From contig NZ_JAOTEM010000004.1 in the NCBI RefSeq assembly GCF_025628985.1, forward strand, positions 248,001 to 312,000: a stretch of DNA of 64,000 nt, given 5' to 3'. Of this stretch, positions 52,014-61,657 are shown piece after piece. How positions within the stretch are numbered: position 1 is the stretch's first letter; every line of letters starts with the position of its first letter. Source of the DNA: Chryseobacterium edaphi. GTDB lineage: Bacteria > Bacteroidota > Bacteroidia > Flavobacteriales > Weeksellaceae. Under the pieces are notes generated by a model. The model was not told the origin of the DNA. It did not search any database and saw nothing but the letters and a program-made list of their open reading frames with translations. The position numbers and the translations under genes are program-made.

Positions 52014-52916
52014 TTACTCGAGATTTCTCAACTTCACCTCTTTTTTCAGGTAAGTTTTAAAATCTTCTGCAAACATCCCGATATAAGTTCCCTTTTTCAG
52101 ATCTCTATTAACTCCGGTTTTACCTAGAAGTACTGAACCTGATTCGATATTATTACCAGATGCAATGCCGACCTGTCCCCATAAAGTGACCTCATCACCG
52201 ATGATACAACATCCAGCAATTCCGACCTGGGAAGCAATTAAACATTTTTTACCGATTACAGTATCATGACCGATCTGAATCTGATTATCTAAAACAGAAC
52301 CTTCACCAATGATTGTAGAATCTGTAACTCCTCGATCAATCGTGCAACTGTTTCCGATTTCTACATTGTTTTCGATGATTACGTTTCCTACAGAAATCAA
52401 GCGGTCAAAATTCCCGTCTAATTTTCTGTAATAAAAAGCGTCGCCCCCCAAAACGGTATTGGATTGAATGATAACGTTATCACCAATCACAGTTCGGTCT
52501 CCGATAACAACATTGGGGAAAATGATTGTGTTTTTTCCTATCGTGATGTTATTTCCAAGAACTGCGGACGGGTGAATTTTCGTACCCTCACCTATCTCCA
52601 CATCATGAAGTGTTTCTGTGAAGTTATAGATTTTGGTAAAGTGGGTATTGATCTTATTGAAATCTCCAAACGGATCGTCCGAAATTAAAAGCGCTTTTCC
52701 TTCCGGACATTCTACTTCTTTATCAATTAAGATAATGGTTGCCGCAGAGTTTAAAGCTTTATCGTAATATTTTGGATGATTGACGAATACAATTTCGCCA
52801 GATTTTACTCTGTGAATTTCGTTGGTACCAAAAACCTGAAAATCTTCGGAACCTACAAATTTTGCTCCGATCAAATCAGCAATTGTTTTTAGTTTTTGTG
52901 GCTGATGAAACGTCAT
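52014..52916 (-). CDS. LpxD-like acyltransferase (second paralogue)
   Basis: This 300-aa left-handed parallel beta-helix enzyme has many hexapeptide repeats ([37 protein letters not shown]). An N-terminal non-repeat domain (about 1-95) resembles the uridine-binding domain of LpxD, and the His in [11 protein letters not shown] is the likely catalytic residue. LpxD adds the N-linked 3-hydroxyacyl chain to UDP-3-O-acyl-glucosamine. A full lpxD gene lies at 57.4 kb in the same block; this shorter one is common in Flavobacteriia and may acylate another UDP-sugar. The usual C-terminal helices are reduced. Confidence 0.8.
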   Translation of the reverse strand: MTFHQPQKLKTIADLIGAKFVGSEDFQVFGTNEIHRVKSGEIVFVNHPKYYDKALNSAATIILIDKEVECPEGKALLISDDPFGDFNKINTHFTKIYNFTETLHDVEIGEGTKIHPSAVLGNNITIGKNTIIFPNVVIGDRTVIGDNVIIQSNTVLGGDAFYYRKLDGNFDRLISVGNVIIENNVEIGNSCTIDRGVTDSTIIGEGSVLDNQIQIGHDTVIGKKCLIASQVGIAGCCIIGDEVTLWGQVGIASGNNIESGSVLLGKTGVNRDLKKGTYIGMFAEDFKTYLKKEVKLRNLE

Positions 52917-52957
52917 ATGTTTAAATTAATGAGTTGCAAAGATATAAAGTTTTAAGA

Positions 52958-54076
52958 TTAAAAATTGAAATCGAGGGGTTCGTTATTTGCTTTTCTGCCT
53001 AGTAATATATTTTCAGCATACATTTTTCGTATACTTAAATAAAATTGATAATCTTCTTTTTCTTCATATGAATCAATACCTATTTGTTTAAGTTGCTGGT
53101 TGGTTTGATAATGTTCCAGAGCTAAAGGTAAATGTTCTGCTATTTTTTGACATCTGTATTTCTGACAGGCTCTTTCTAAAGCGACTCTAAAGTCTTGATG
53201 TGCATCAATTGAAACTAATTCATCTTTTATTCCGCTCAAATAATTAAAGGTTTCCTGTGCTCTTTCATTTTCCCAAGTATCTTGATGCTCAGTAGCTTCT
53301 ACATATTCTTTAAAAATATTGATCATCTCTCTATTTTCAATTTGTTTTGCTAGATCTAAGTGTACATATTTATCATAATAATTTAGATATGGTTTATCAG
53401 CATCGGGAGGTGGAATATATGGTGGAGCTGGTGGTTGATTTTTCTGTTTTTCTTTTACACCTAAATTAATATACATTCGCTCGAGTTTTCCTTTGACATC
53501 AGGGAAAGTTAGTAATATCCCATTTCCTGTTCTGCTATTATGAAATTCATACCATGAAGGAAAGCTCATGTTTTCTTCATTGGTATTATACGCTTCTTTT
53601 AATTCTTCATAATTCTGCCATTCATGAAAACCGTCCAATTCAATTTCTACATTGTTACTGGTAAGATATTCACAATATAAATCTATATCATATGATGAGG
53701 GCTGTTCTAAAAAATGGCAATTCATAATATCATGCTCTAAAACATGAAAATCATAACAAATCTCTACTCCTTCAAATATTTCCTGACCTGCTCTCCATTT
53801 ACATTGAGCATCAAATAGCTTCTTTTGCTGAATGATAGCTAAATGTTTTTTTGCAGCATTCATCCATTGATTTTTCTGTCCCTTATTATGCTTTCTGTAA
53901 TATTCAGCATGCTTAAAGGCCAACATTTTATTAAAAGCATATTGTTTGTACAATGAGTCCCAGTCGGATTTTTTATATGATTCTAAAAAAGCATGCGTTA
54001 TGGGATTGTTTTTCACTTCTTCTTCCCATTGTTTTTGCAATACTTCATAATTGGGTTGTTCTGTTTGATCTGACAT
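52958..54076 (-). CDS. Hypothetical protein, 372 aa
   Basis: A soluble, Glu/Lys/Tyr-rich protein without signal peptide. It begins MSDQTEQPNYEVLQKQWEEE, has a Pro-rich linker (NQPPAPPYIPPPDADKP at about 216-232), and helix-rich parts on both sides (WMNAAKKHLAIIQQKKLF, then CQKYRCQKIAEHLPLALEHY). I do not recognise a family. It lies between efp and the LpxD-like gene on the minus strand, where it looks like an insertion into an otherwise conserved gene order. The terminator after efp separates it, and it is probably transcribed alone. Confidence 0.75.
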   Translation of the reverse strand: MSDQTEQPNYEVLQKQWEEEVKNNPITHAFLESYKKSDWDSLYKQYAFNKMLAFKHAEYYRKHNKGQKNQWMNAAKKHLAIIQQKKLFDAQCKWRAGQEIFEGVEICYDFHVLEHDIMNCHFLEQPSSYDIDLYCEYLTSNNVEIELDGFHEWQNYEELKEAYNTNEENMSFPSWYEFHNSRTGNGILLTFPDVKGKLERMYINLGVKEKQKNQPPAPPYIPPPDADKPYLNYYDKYVHLDLAKQIENREMINIFKEYVEATEHQDTWENERAQETFNYLSGIKDELVSIDAHQDFRVALERACQKYRCQKIAEHLPLALEHYQTNQQLKQIGIDSYEEKEDYQFYLSIRKMYAENILLGRKANNEPLDFNF

Positions 54077-54214
54077 TTGTGTTAGAGGATTTAAAAGTTT
54101 AAAAGTGATTTTTTAATTTCTAAATCAAATGTAAAAATATTTTTGTATTCAAGAAAATCGTTCTCAAATCTTAAAAAAATTATAAATATCAAATAAATGG
54201 TTTAGTGATAAAAT

Positions 54215-54246
54215 AAAAACACTTGCGCTTGCAAGTGTTTTTATTT
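54215..54246 (-). terminator. Intrinsic terminator of the efp transcript
   Basis: AAAAACACTTGC / GCAAGTGTTTTT is a 12-bp perfect stem with a 4-base loop, lying 51 bases after the efp stop on the minus strand. It ends the lipid A-efp transcript before the 372-aa gene. Confidence 0.9.
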
Positions 54247-54296
54247 TGTGTTGTAAATTAAAGTAATTTCAAAAACACAATATTTTGAATCTTAGA

Positions 54297-54863
54297 TTAT
54301 TCTTTTACTCTCTCCAAGTAAGAACCATCTTCAGTACTTACTTTGATTTTGTCTCCCGCTTCAATGAACAAAGGAACCATTACTCGTGCTCCTGTTTCAA
54401 CGATTGCGTTTTTCAGAGCGTTGGTTGCTGTGTTTCCTTTTACACCCGGATCAGCTTCAACAACTTCTAAGTAAACCGACTGAGGAAGTTCTGCAGAAAG
54501 TGGAGTTTCGTCAGCTTCTTTCAAAATGATAGTTACTTCTTCGCCTGCTTTCATCAGGTTTGAGTTTTCAATCATTTCTTTGCCTAAGTATAGTTGAGAG
54601 AAATCTTCATTATTCATAAAGTGGAAACCATTCTCATCATCATAAAGATACTGGAATTTTCTTGTAATTACTTTTACTTCGTCAATTTTATGACCTGCAG
54701 AAAAAGTATTATCAATTACTTTACCGTTGGTTACCGATTTTAGTTTTGTTCTCACGAAAGCAGGACCTTTCCCTGGTTTTACGTGCATAAATTCGATTAC
54801 TTTAAAAATATCATTGCTGTACTCGATGCAAAGACCTTTTTTTATATCGTTACTTGTTGCCAT
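54297..54863 (-). CDS. efp: Translation elongation factor P
   Basis: This 188-aa protein has the three beta-barrel domains of EF-P: the KOW-like N-terminus (MATSNDIKKGLCIEYSNDIF), the modification loop VKPGKGPAFVRTKLK with the lysine that receives beta-lysine (or, in other lineages, another group), and the C-terminal TGARVMVPLFIEAGDKIKV. It rescues ribosomes stalled at polyproline. The gene follows lpxA and a small secreted protein gene on the same strand, the usual Bacteroidota order. Confidence 0.97.
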   Translation of the reverse strand: MATSNDIKKGLCIEYSNDIFKVIEFMHVKPGKGPAFVRTKLKSVTNGKVIDNTFSAGHKIDEVKVITRKFQYLYDDENGFHFMNNEDFSQLYLGKEMIENSNLMKAGEEVTIILKEADETPLSAELPQSVYLEVVEADPGVKGNTATNALKNAIVETGARVMVPLFIEAGDKIKVSTEDGSYLERVKE

Positions 54864-54883
54864 TGAATTATATTATATTTAGT

Positions 54884-55258
54884 CTATTTTGATTTATAAA
54901 TTGGTACACTCAACATCTTGCCCAAACCATTAATGCTCGCTGCTCTAGGACTGCTGAAAACTTCACCATTTTCCTGAGAAACAAATCTTCTGTTGACTCC
55001 CATATTAAAATTGATATCGTTTTGCAAAAGCTGAATTTTGTTTTTCTGAAGATCAGAATCGTTTGCGCTACCGATGATTGTAGTTGAATACGTATTTTTC
55101 GTTTGCTGAATGATACTGTTTACATTCGTTACTGCAATAGAATCATTTCTTTTTTCATTAAATTTTCTGTCGACAACAGATAATTCTGATGTTTTATTCA
55201 TCTGTGCAATAACAACAGATGAAAATCCGAGGAGAAATAAAACTAAAGCTTTCATCAT
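54884..55258 (-). CDS. Exported hypothetical protein, 124 aa
   Basis: The protein has a signal peptide (MMKALVLFLLGFSSVVIAQ) and a short Asn/Ser-rich mature part (SVVDRKFNEKRNDSIAVTN, then INFNMGVNRRFVSQENGEVF). Either of two adjacent Met codons could start it. It has no recognised family. It lies between lpxA (11 bases) and efp (20 bases) and is almost certainly co-transcribed with them. Confidence 0.75.
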   Translation of the reverse strand: MMKALVLFLLGFSSVVIAQMNKTSELSVVDRKFNEKRNDSIAVTNVNSIIQQTKNTYSTTIIGSANDSDLQKNKIQLLQNDINFNMGVNRRFVSQENGEVFSSPRAASINGLGKMLSVPIYKSK

Positions 55259-55269
55259 TTATATTTAAA

Positions 55270-56058
55270 TTATTCTTTACCCGTTCCGTATCCTTTAACG
55301 ATACCTCTTGGAGAGTTTTGGATAAACTGAAGGATTTCATCTCGTTCAGCCGTTGGAAGCATTTCTTTTTCGATGTGAGAGACTGCCTGAGAAACATTCA
55401 TTTTCATCTGGAAAATTGCTCTGTAAATTTTTTGAATTTCAAAAATTTTATCGTTGGTAAATCCTCTTCTTCTCAAACCTACAGAATTGATTCCGGCATA
55501 AGACATTGGCTCACGCGCTACTTTTACATATGGCGGAATATCTTTTCTTACCAAAGTTCCTCCTGAAATCATTACGTGTTTTCCGATTTTTCCAAATTGG
55601 TGAACAGCACTTAAGCCACCCATCACTGTGAAATCTCCAATTTCTACGTGACCGGCGATTCCGCAACCGTTTACAATAATTACATGGTCACCGATTATGC
55701 AGTCATGAGCAATGTGGGAAGTTGCCATAATCAAACAATTGTCACCAATTTTAGTATATCCTAAAGCTTTTGTACCTCTGTTTACGGTAACACATTCTCT
55801 GATCGTAGTGTCATCACCAATGATTGTCTGTGTATCTTCACCGTCAAATTTCAAATCCTGTGGGATAGCAGAAATTACGGTTCCGGGGAAAATCCTGCAG
55901 TTTTTTCCGATTCTTGCACCATCCATAATGGTCACGTTTGAACCGATCCAGGTTCCTTCACCTATTTCCACATCACCTGCAATAGTAGTAAATGGTTCTA
56001 CAATTACATTTTTACTGATTTTTGCTCGTTTATCAACGGCGGCTAATTGATGAATCAT
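55270..56058 (-). CDS. lpxA: UDP-N-acetylglucosamine acyltransferase LpxA
   Basis: The enzyme (262 aa) starts lipid A synthesis by adding a 3-hydroxyacyl chain from ACP to UDP-GlcNAc O3. It begins MIHQLAAVDKRAKISKNVIVEPF and is made of hexapeptide repeats forming the parallel beta-helix; the catalytic His is in ATSHIAHDCIIGDHV. The C-terminal helices (RRGFTNDKIFEIQKIYRAIF) are normal. It starts 1 base after the stop of lpxC/fabZ, so translation is coupled. Confidence 0.97.
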   Translation of the reverse strand: MIHQLAAVDKRAKISKNVIVEPFTTIAGDVEIGEGTWIGSNVTIMDGARIGKNCRIFPGTVISAIPQDLKFDGEDTQTIIGDDTTIRECVTVNRGTKALGYTKIGDNCLIMATSHIAHDCIIGDHVIIVNGCGIAGHVEIGDFTVMGGLSAVHQFGKIGKHVMISGGTLVRKDIPPYVKVAREPMSYAGINSVGLRRRGFTNDKIFEIQKIYRAIFQMKMNVSQAVSHIEKEMLPTAERDEILQFIQNSPRGIVKGYGTGKE

Positions 56059-57456
56059 TTAGTCAACTTTATTTTTTGCAACCTGAGCCATAAGCTCAGC
56101 TTCTACAGCTATTGTATCACCAACGTATCCGTAACCCTGCATGTGCACGATTCCTCTTCTGATCGGTTCAATCAATTCAATTTTGAAAATCATCGTATCA
56201 CCGGGAACCACTTTTCTTTTGAATTTTACTTTATCCATTTTAATGAAATAAGTAGAATAGTTTTCCGGATCAGGAACGCTTGCCAATACCAAAATACCAC
56301 CAGTCTGCGCTAAAGCTTCGACCTGTAAAACTCCCGGCATTACCGGCTCTTTCGGAAAGTGTCCTACGAAGAAAGGCTCGTTCATCGTCACATTCTTTAG
56401 ACCAACAACGTGTGAATCTGATAATTCAAGAATTTTGTCGATCAATAAAAACGGTGGTCTGTGAGGCATTAATCTCATAATTCCGTTGATATCGAAAACC
56501 GGTTCTTTATTTAAATCAAAATCGGGAACGTTTTTCTTCTTCTGTAATTTCCACTGACGGTTCAGTTTTTTAGCAAACTGAGTATTTACAAAATGCCCTG
56601 GTTTGTTGGCAATAATTTTACCTTTAATCTTAACTCCGGCCAAAGCTAAATCACCGATTACATCGAGCAATTTGTGTCTTGCAGCTTCGTTCGGATAGTT
56701 TAAAGTTAAATTATCTAGAATACCGTTGGGTCTGATCGCAACATGATCTTTACCAAAAGCTTTCTTTAATTTTTCTGTTGTTTCAGCAGTAAGATCCTTG
56801 TCAACGTAAACAATTGCATTAGAAATATCTCCACCTTTGATCAAACCGTGATCAAGAAGCATTTCCAATTCATGTAAAAAGCTGAATGTTCTTGCAGAAG
56901 AAATTTCTTCTTTAAACTCTGAAATATTTTTTAAAGTAGCATTCTGAGTTCCTAAAACTTTGGTCCCAAAATCTACCATTGTCGTAATTTCGTAATTATC
57001 TGAAGGGATAATTGTAATCTCAGAACCGGTTGCAGGATCGCTGTAGCTCAAAACTTCTTTTACTACCAAATATTCTCTGGCAGTTTTTTGCTCTACAATT
57101 CCAACACTTTCGATTGCCTCCACGAAAAATTTAGAAGAACCATCTAAAATTGGTGGTTCTGAAGCATCCATCTCTAAGTAAGCATTATCGATATCACAAC
57201 CTACCAATGCCGCTAAAAGATGCTCGCAAGTGTTGATTTTTACGCCAAGTTTCTCCAGAGTTGTTCCTCTTTCTGTTGCTACAACGTAGTTTACATCAGC
57301 TTCAACCTGAGGATGACCCTCTAGATCTGTTCTTACGAAGATGAAACCTGTATTTTCTTTAGCAGGTTTGATGGTCAGTTTTACTTCTTTACCAGTATGA
57401 AGGCCAATTCCGGAAAGAGTAACCTCTTCCTGAAGTGTTTTTTGCATATCACTCAT
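56059..57456 (-). CDS. lpxC/fabZ: Bifunctional LpxC deacetylase / FabZ dehydratase
   Basis: This fused protein (465 aa from the chosen start) has LpxC in the first 310 residues: [14 protein letters not shown], the zinc-binding [20 protein letters not shown] region, and [17 protein letters not shown]. FabZ follows at about 320-465 ([37 protein letters not shown]). LpxC commits UDP-acyl-GlcNAc to lipid A and FabZ makes the enoyl-ACP for fatty acid synthesis; the fusion is usual in Bacteroidota. The start at 57456 ([11 protein letters not shown]) overlaps the lpxD end by 8 bases; Met at 57447 is an alternative. Confidence 0.97.
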   Translation of the reverse strand: MSDMQKTLQEEVTLSGIGLHTGKEVKLTIKPAKENTGFIFVRTDLEGHPQVEADVNYVVATERGTTLEKLGVKINTCEHLLAALVGCDIDNAYLEMDASEPPILDGSSKFFVEAIESVGIVEQKTAREYLVVKEVLSYSDPATGSEITIIPSDNYEITTMVDFGTKVLGTQNATLKNISEFKEEISSARTFSFLHELEMLLDHGLIKGGDISNAIVYVDKDLTAETTEKLKKAFGKDHVAIRPNGILDNLTLNYPNEAARHKLLDVIGDLALAGVKIKGKIIANKPGHFVNTQFAKKLNRQWKLQKKKNVPDFDLNKEPVFDINGIMRLMPHRPPFLLIDKILELSDSHVVGLKNVTMNEPFFVGHFPKEPVMPGVLQVEALAQTGGILVLASVPDPENYSTYFIKMDKVKFKRKVVPGDTMIFKIELIEPIRRGIVHMQGYGYVGDTIAVEAELMAQVAKNKVD

Positions 57457-58480
57457 TAGTCTGATCTTTTGAGTTATTCTCAAGATTATTTATTCTTTTT
57501 ACAAGTTCAGGAAGATTCCTGAAATGCACGTAGCTTTTAAGATAATTATTGTAGCTGATTGCCGGCGAACCGTAAACCGTTTCTTTATCGTTCACGTGAG
57601 AATTCACACCACTTTGAGCCTGAATTTTCACCTGACTTCCGATTTTGATGTGACCTACAATTCCAACCTGTCCGCCGATTTGATTCCAGTCACCCACGAT
57701 TGTAGATCCTGCAATTCCGGTTTGTGAAGCTATGACATTATTCTGACCGATTTTTACATTGTGTGCAATTTGAATCAGATTATCGATCTTAGTTCCTTTA
57801 CCTATTACTGTCGAACCAATTGTTGCTCTGTCAATACTACAGTTTGAGCCGATTTCAACATCATCTTCAATGATAACGTTTCCTAATTGAGGAATTTTTT
57901 TGAAACCTTCTGGAGTTGGCTGAAAACCAAAACCATCACCACCAATCACAGTGTTGGAATGAATGACACAATTATCACCAATGATACAGTAATCGTAGAT
58001 TCTTGCCCCACTATCAATTTTGCAGTTCTTACCAATCTTTACACCTTTTCCGATGTAAACTTGCGGATAAATCTGTGATCCTTCTCCGATTTTAGCTTTT
58101 TCAGAAACATAAGTAAATGCTCCAACATACGCTTTATCACCGACAACAGCAGTGTCATGAATAGAAGCGCCGTCCTCAATACCTTCTTTTCTTCCCTGCA
58201 TTTCCTGATATAAATTCATCAGAACCTGAAAAGAAAGATAGGCATCTTTTACAGAAATGATTGTCTGGTCGTAGCTGTCTTTGGTTAAAATATCTTCCGA
58301 TACTATAAGAACGGAACAATTTGAAGTATCTAAATAATGAGAAAAACGTTCCTGGGCAATAAAAGAAAGATGCCCTGCTTCCCCACCTTCAATAGGCGAA
58401 ACTCCTGTTATAAGCGCATTTTCATCACCTATAATTTTTCCGTCAATAAAACTCGCAATTTGCGAAGCTGTGAATTCCAT
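57449..58480 (-). CDS. lpxD: UDP-3-O-(3-hydroxymyristoyl)glucosamine N-acyltransferase LpxD
   Basis: The enzyme (343 aa from Met at 58480) has an N-terminal uridine-binding domain ([34 protein letters not shown]) and a hexapeptide-repeat beta-helix with the catalytic His in [15 protein letters not shown]. The C-terminus has the short helix [17 protein letters not shown]. It transfers the second acyl chain in lipid A synthesis. It overlaps the lpxC start by about 8 bases. It is the conventional LpxD; a shorter paralogue lies at 52.0 kb. Confidence 0.97.
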   Translation of the reverse strand: MEFTASQIASFIDGKIIGDENALITGVSPIEGGEAGHLSFIAQERFSHYLDTSNCSVLIVSEDILTKDSYDQTIISVKDAYLSFQVLMNLYQEMQGRKEGIEDGASIHDTAVVGDKAYVGAFTYVSEKAKIGEGSQIYPQVYIGKGVKIGKNCKIDSGARIYDYCIIGDNCVIHSNTVIGGDGFGFQPTPEGFKKIPQLGNVIIEDDVEIGSNCSIDRATIGSTVIGKGTKIDNLIQIAHNVKIGQNNVIASQTGIAGSTIVGDWNQIGGQVGIVGHIKIGSQVKIQAQSGVNSHVNDKETVYGSPAISYNNYLKSYVHFRNLPELVKRINNLENNSKDQTNE

Positions 58481-58569
58481 ATTCTGCAAAGATAACAAAT
58501 TCTATTATTCACCAACATTTTTTAGTTTATGGAATATAGATTTTAATATTCTTTAAGAATTTGTATGCA

Positions 58570-59775
58570 TCAATATCTTGGAAAAGTAAGAATGTATCTT
58601 GTCGTTTTATTGGTGATCAAACCAGACAAAAGCTGATCTTCCGACTCGTCAAGTCTAAGAATTTTTCCGCTTTTCTGTAATAAAAATATAGGCTGTTTGT
58701 CTGTATTATAAGGTAAAAGTGTTCTTTCAATCTCGTGTACAAGTTCGTGAGCGTTGTCTATCCCCAAAAATTCATTGGTGCTATTTATTTTCTCCTCAAC
58801 AAATTTCGGATCGAAAGGTTGGGACGAAATAATCGTTTTAGGTAGATTTCTTTGAATTACACATTGACACCAATATGAAAGAATAAAGTCATCTGAAGTC
58901 TGCCACAATTTCATCGCATGAATAATATCATTATCATCCATTTGGGTGAATCTTTGCACATCCTCGTCGGTTTCTTCACTTTTTCCGCGATTCAGAAAGT
59001 ACTTTAAATTCTCAGTTGCCGGTAAATCTACTCCCTGCGATGCCAAATATTTCGCTCTTTGTAAAATTTTCACCAGAATAAATTCTGCCAAAGCTGATGT
59101 TTTATGATAATACACCTGCCAATACATGAACATTCTTGCGGTGAGGAAATTTTCAATAGAATAGACACCTTTAGCATCAATTACCAATTCGTCTTCGCAG
59201 ACATTCATCATTGAAATAATTCTTTGGGTATTTACGTTCCCTTCAGAAACTCCTGTGAAAAAACTGTCTCTTTTTAAATAATCCAAACGGTCAACATCCA
59301 ATTGTGAGCTGATCAACTGATTGAAAAACTTTCTGTGATATTTCCCCTGAAACATTTCGATTGCTGTTGAAAGCTGTCCGTCAAATTCATCATTTAATCT
59401 GTTCATTAATAATAAAGAAAGATTTTCGTGATGCCAATCATCCATCAACATATTTTCCAGCGCATGAGAAAACGGACCGTGACCGATGTCGTGCATCAAA
59501 ATTGCCAACATTGCTCCTTTTTCTTCTTCGACAGAAATATCAATTCCTTTTTGCTTTAAAGTTTCCAAAGCGGTAAACATCAGATGCATCGCACCTAAAG
59601 CATGATGAAATCTTGTATGTGTTGCTCCAGGAAAAATTAAATTTAAAAGTCCGGTCTGTGAGATTCTTCTTAATCTTTGGAAATAAGGATGTTCAATAAT
59701 ATCAAATAAAATCTCGTGAGGAATTTTAATAAAACCGTGAACTGGATCGTTGATAATTTTAAGCTTGTTTTGCAT
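58570..59775 (-). CDS. HD domain phosphohydrolase
   Basis: This 401-aa protein has the HD metal site: RFHHALGAMHLMF (His), then MLAILMHDIGHGPFSHALE (His-Asp), and SQLDVDRLDYLKRDSFF (Asp). This is the dNTPase-like HD subfamily (SAMHD1/Dgt-like). The start at 59775 (MQNKLKIINDPVHGFIKIP) is the family N-terminus; the frame is open 8 codons upstream. It may hydrolyse dNTPs or another nucleotide. It is the first gene of the lipid A block, 89 bases before lpxD, a conserved neighbour in Bacteroidota. Confidence 0.9.
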   Translation of the reverse strand: MQNKLKIINDPVHGFIKIPHEILFDIIEHPYFQRLRRISQTGLLNLIFPGATHTRFHHALGAMHLMFTALETLKQKGIDISVEEEKGAMLAILMHDIGHGPFSHALENMLMDDWHHENLSLLLMNRLNDEFDGQLSTAIEMFQGKYHRKFFNQLISSQLDVDRLDYLKRDSFFTGVSEGNVNTQRIISMMNVCEDELVIDAKGVYSIENFLTARMFMYWQVYYHKTSALAEFILVKILQRAKYLASQGVDLPATENLKYFLNRGKSEETDEDVQRFTQMDDNDIIHAMKLWQTSDDFILSYWCQCVIQRNLPKTIISSQPFDPKFVEEKINSTNEFLGIDNAHELVHEIERTLLPYNTDKQPIFLLQKSGKILRLDESEDQLLSGLITNKTTRYILTFPRY

Positions 59776-60033
59776 AGAAATATACTGTGACAGATGCAAA
59801 ATTAAGGTATTAAACTCAATTCAAAGAAAATTGCAAAATTTAATCTAATGAATTTTTATTAATAATGCTTTAAAACCTTAAGATTTTAGCCTATCTTCAT
59901 ACCACATTTAATGAAATCAAACAGTGAGAATTGTTTAACTAAGATTTAACTTTTAAAGGCGGTAATTTGGCTTTTATAAAAGGATTTTGGTTACAGTTTT
60001 GATACAATAACTATAGAAAAAAATTAAACTTTT

Positions 60034-61578
60034 ATGTCAGAAAAGATATTATGGATCGATGATGAAATAGATTTACTTAAACCTCATATCGTATTTTTAG
60101 AAAAAAAGGGTTACCATGTAACTCCCGTAAATAATGTGAATGAAGCTTTAGAACTGATAGATTCAGAAAAATTTGCGTTAACGCTTATTGATGAAAACAT
60201 GCCCGGAATCTCTGGACTTGAAGCAATACCGATGATTAAAGAAAAAGACAGTTCTCTGAAAATCGTGATGGTGACAAAAAGTGAAGAAGAACATATTATG
60301 GAAGAGGCTATCGGCTCGCAGATCGCAGATTACATTCTAAAGCCGGTAAATCCTAATCAAATTTTATTATCATTAAAGAAAAATCTTCAGCAGGATAACC
60401 TTGTAGAGCAAAAGACAATTCTTCAATATCAGCAGGAATTCAGGAACCTTTCTATGGAACTTTCTTATTTGAGAACGTACCAAGATTGGGCAGAATATTA
60501 TAAAAAAATCGTCAATTGGGAATTGAAATTTGATAAAGTTGCTGATAACGAATTTGCAGATTTACTACAATCTCAAAAAGAAGAAGCCAATATTCAGTTT
60601 GCAAAATTTATAGAAAACAATTACGAAGAATGGTTGAATGGAGGTGATAAACCTTTGATGAGCCACACTTTGTTCAGAGACAAAGTAAAACCTGAAGTTG
60701 AAAAAGACAAAGTTCTTTTGCTGATGGTTGATAATTTAAGATACGACCAGTGGAAAGTAATTGAACCTTTATTTACTAAATATTATAATAAAGTTTCAGA
60801 AGATTACTATTACAGTATCCTTCCAACTGCGACTCAGTATGCAAGAAATTCGTTTTTCGCAGGAATGCTTCCTTCAGAAATTGAAAAACGTTTTCCTGAT
60901 AAATGGTTTAATGATAATGAAGATGGAAATAAAAATGAATACGAACGTGATTTCTTAGAAGATCAGATGAAAAGAATCGGTTTAAACTCTAAATCAATGA
61001 AATATCTGAAAGTTCTGAATGCCGATTTTGAGAAGAAGATTTACGAAGATTTTAATCAACATAAGAATAATGACCTTTTGGTGATCGTTTATAATTTCAT
61101 AGATATTTTATCTCACGCAAAAACGGATAACCACATTGTTGACCAATTAATCAGAGATGATAAAACTTTCCGTTCGTTGACGTCGAATTGGTTTGAGAAT
61201 TCATCTTTAATTAAGATTATTAAATTGGCGGCAGAAAGTGGTTATAAATTAGTCATCACAACCGATCACGGAACTGTTTATGTCAAAAAACCAAGCCGTG
61301 TTGTGGGAGACAGAGAAACCTCAACAAACATTCGTTATAAAACCGGAAAAAGTTTGACGTATGACGAAAAAGATGTTTGGGCAGTTACAAACCCTGAAAA
61401 AATATTTTTGCCTAAAGGAAATTTAAGTTCGAAATATATTTTCGCAAAAAACAATACTTTTCTAGCATATCCTAAAAATTATAATCATTTTGTCAATTAT
61501 TATAAAGAGACTTACCAACATGGTGGAATTTCTCTTGAGGAATGTATTATTCCAATCAGTATTTTAGAACCAAAATAG
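60034..61578 (+). CDS. porX: T9SS response regulator PorX (receiver plus PglZ domain)
   Basis: This 514-aa protein has an N-terminal receiver domain (ILWIDDEIDLLKPHI; phosphorylated Asp53 in LTLIDENMPGISG; Lys107-type in ILKPVNPNQ) and a C-terminal PglZ domain (about 205-514). It has DKVLLLMVDNLRYDQW (metal Asp), SILPTATQYARNSFF, and LVITTDHGTVYVKKPSR with the metal-binding Asp-His. PorX is the regulator phosphorylated by PorY, which controls T9SS genes together with the ECF sigma factor SigP; its PglZ domain is an alkaline-phosphatase-fold phosphodiesterase. Neither porY nor sigP is in the window. Confidence 0.93.
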   Translation: MSEKILWIDDEIDLLKPHIVFLEKKGYHVTPVNNVNEALELIDSEKFALTLIDENMPGISGLEAIPMIKEKDSSLKIVMVTKSEEEHIMEEAIGSQIADYILKPVNPNQILLSLKKNLQQDNLVEQKTILQYQQEFRNLSMELSYLRTYQDWAEYYKKIVNWELKFDKVADNEFADLLQSQKEEANIQFAKFIENNYEEWLNGGDKPLMSHTLFRDKVKPEVEKDKVLLLMVDNLRYDQWKVIEPLFTKYYNKVSEDYYYSILPTATQYARNSFFAGMLPSEIEKRFPDKWFNDNEDGNKNEYERDFLEDQMKRIGLNSKSMKYLKVLNADFEKKIYEDFNQHKNNDLLVIVYNFIDILSHAKTDNHIVDQLIRDDKTFRSLTSNWFENSSLIKIIKLAAESGYKLVITTDHGTVYVKKPSRVVGDRETSTNIRYKTGKSLTYDEKDVWAVTNPEKIFLPKGNLSSKYIFAKNNTFLAYPKNYNHFVNYYKETYQHGGISLEECIIPISILEPK

Positions 61579-61602
61579 TTTTTTCATAGTTTATTATTTG
61601 GG

Positions 61603-61645
61603 ATCGGCCGGAAAAAATCTAAGATTTATTCCGGCCGATTTTTTA
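61603..61645 (+). terminator. Intrinsic terminator of porX
   Basis: ATCGGCCGGAA / TTCCGGCCGAT is an 11-bp perfect stem with an AT-rich loop and six T residues, 24 bases after porX. Confidence 0.9.
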
Positions 61646-61653
61646 TATTTTTG
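61646..61653 (+). promoter_or_regulatory. TAnnTTTG box immediately before xth
   Basis: TATTTTTG follows the porX terminator and lies 4 bases before the xth start codon. If used, the transcript would be leaderless; it may instead be a chance match in a T-run. Confidence 0.25.
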
Positions 61654-61657
61654 AATC

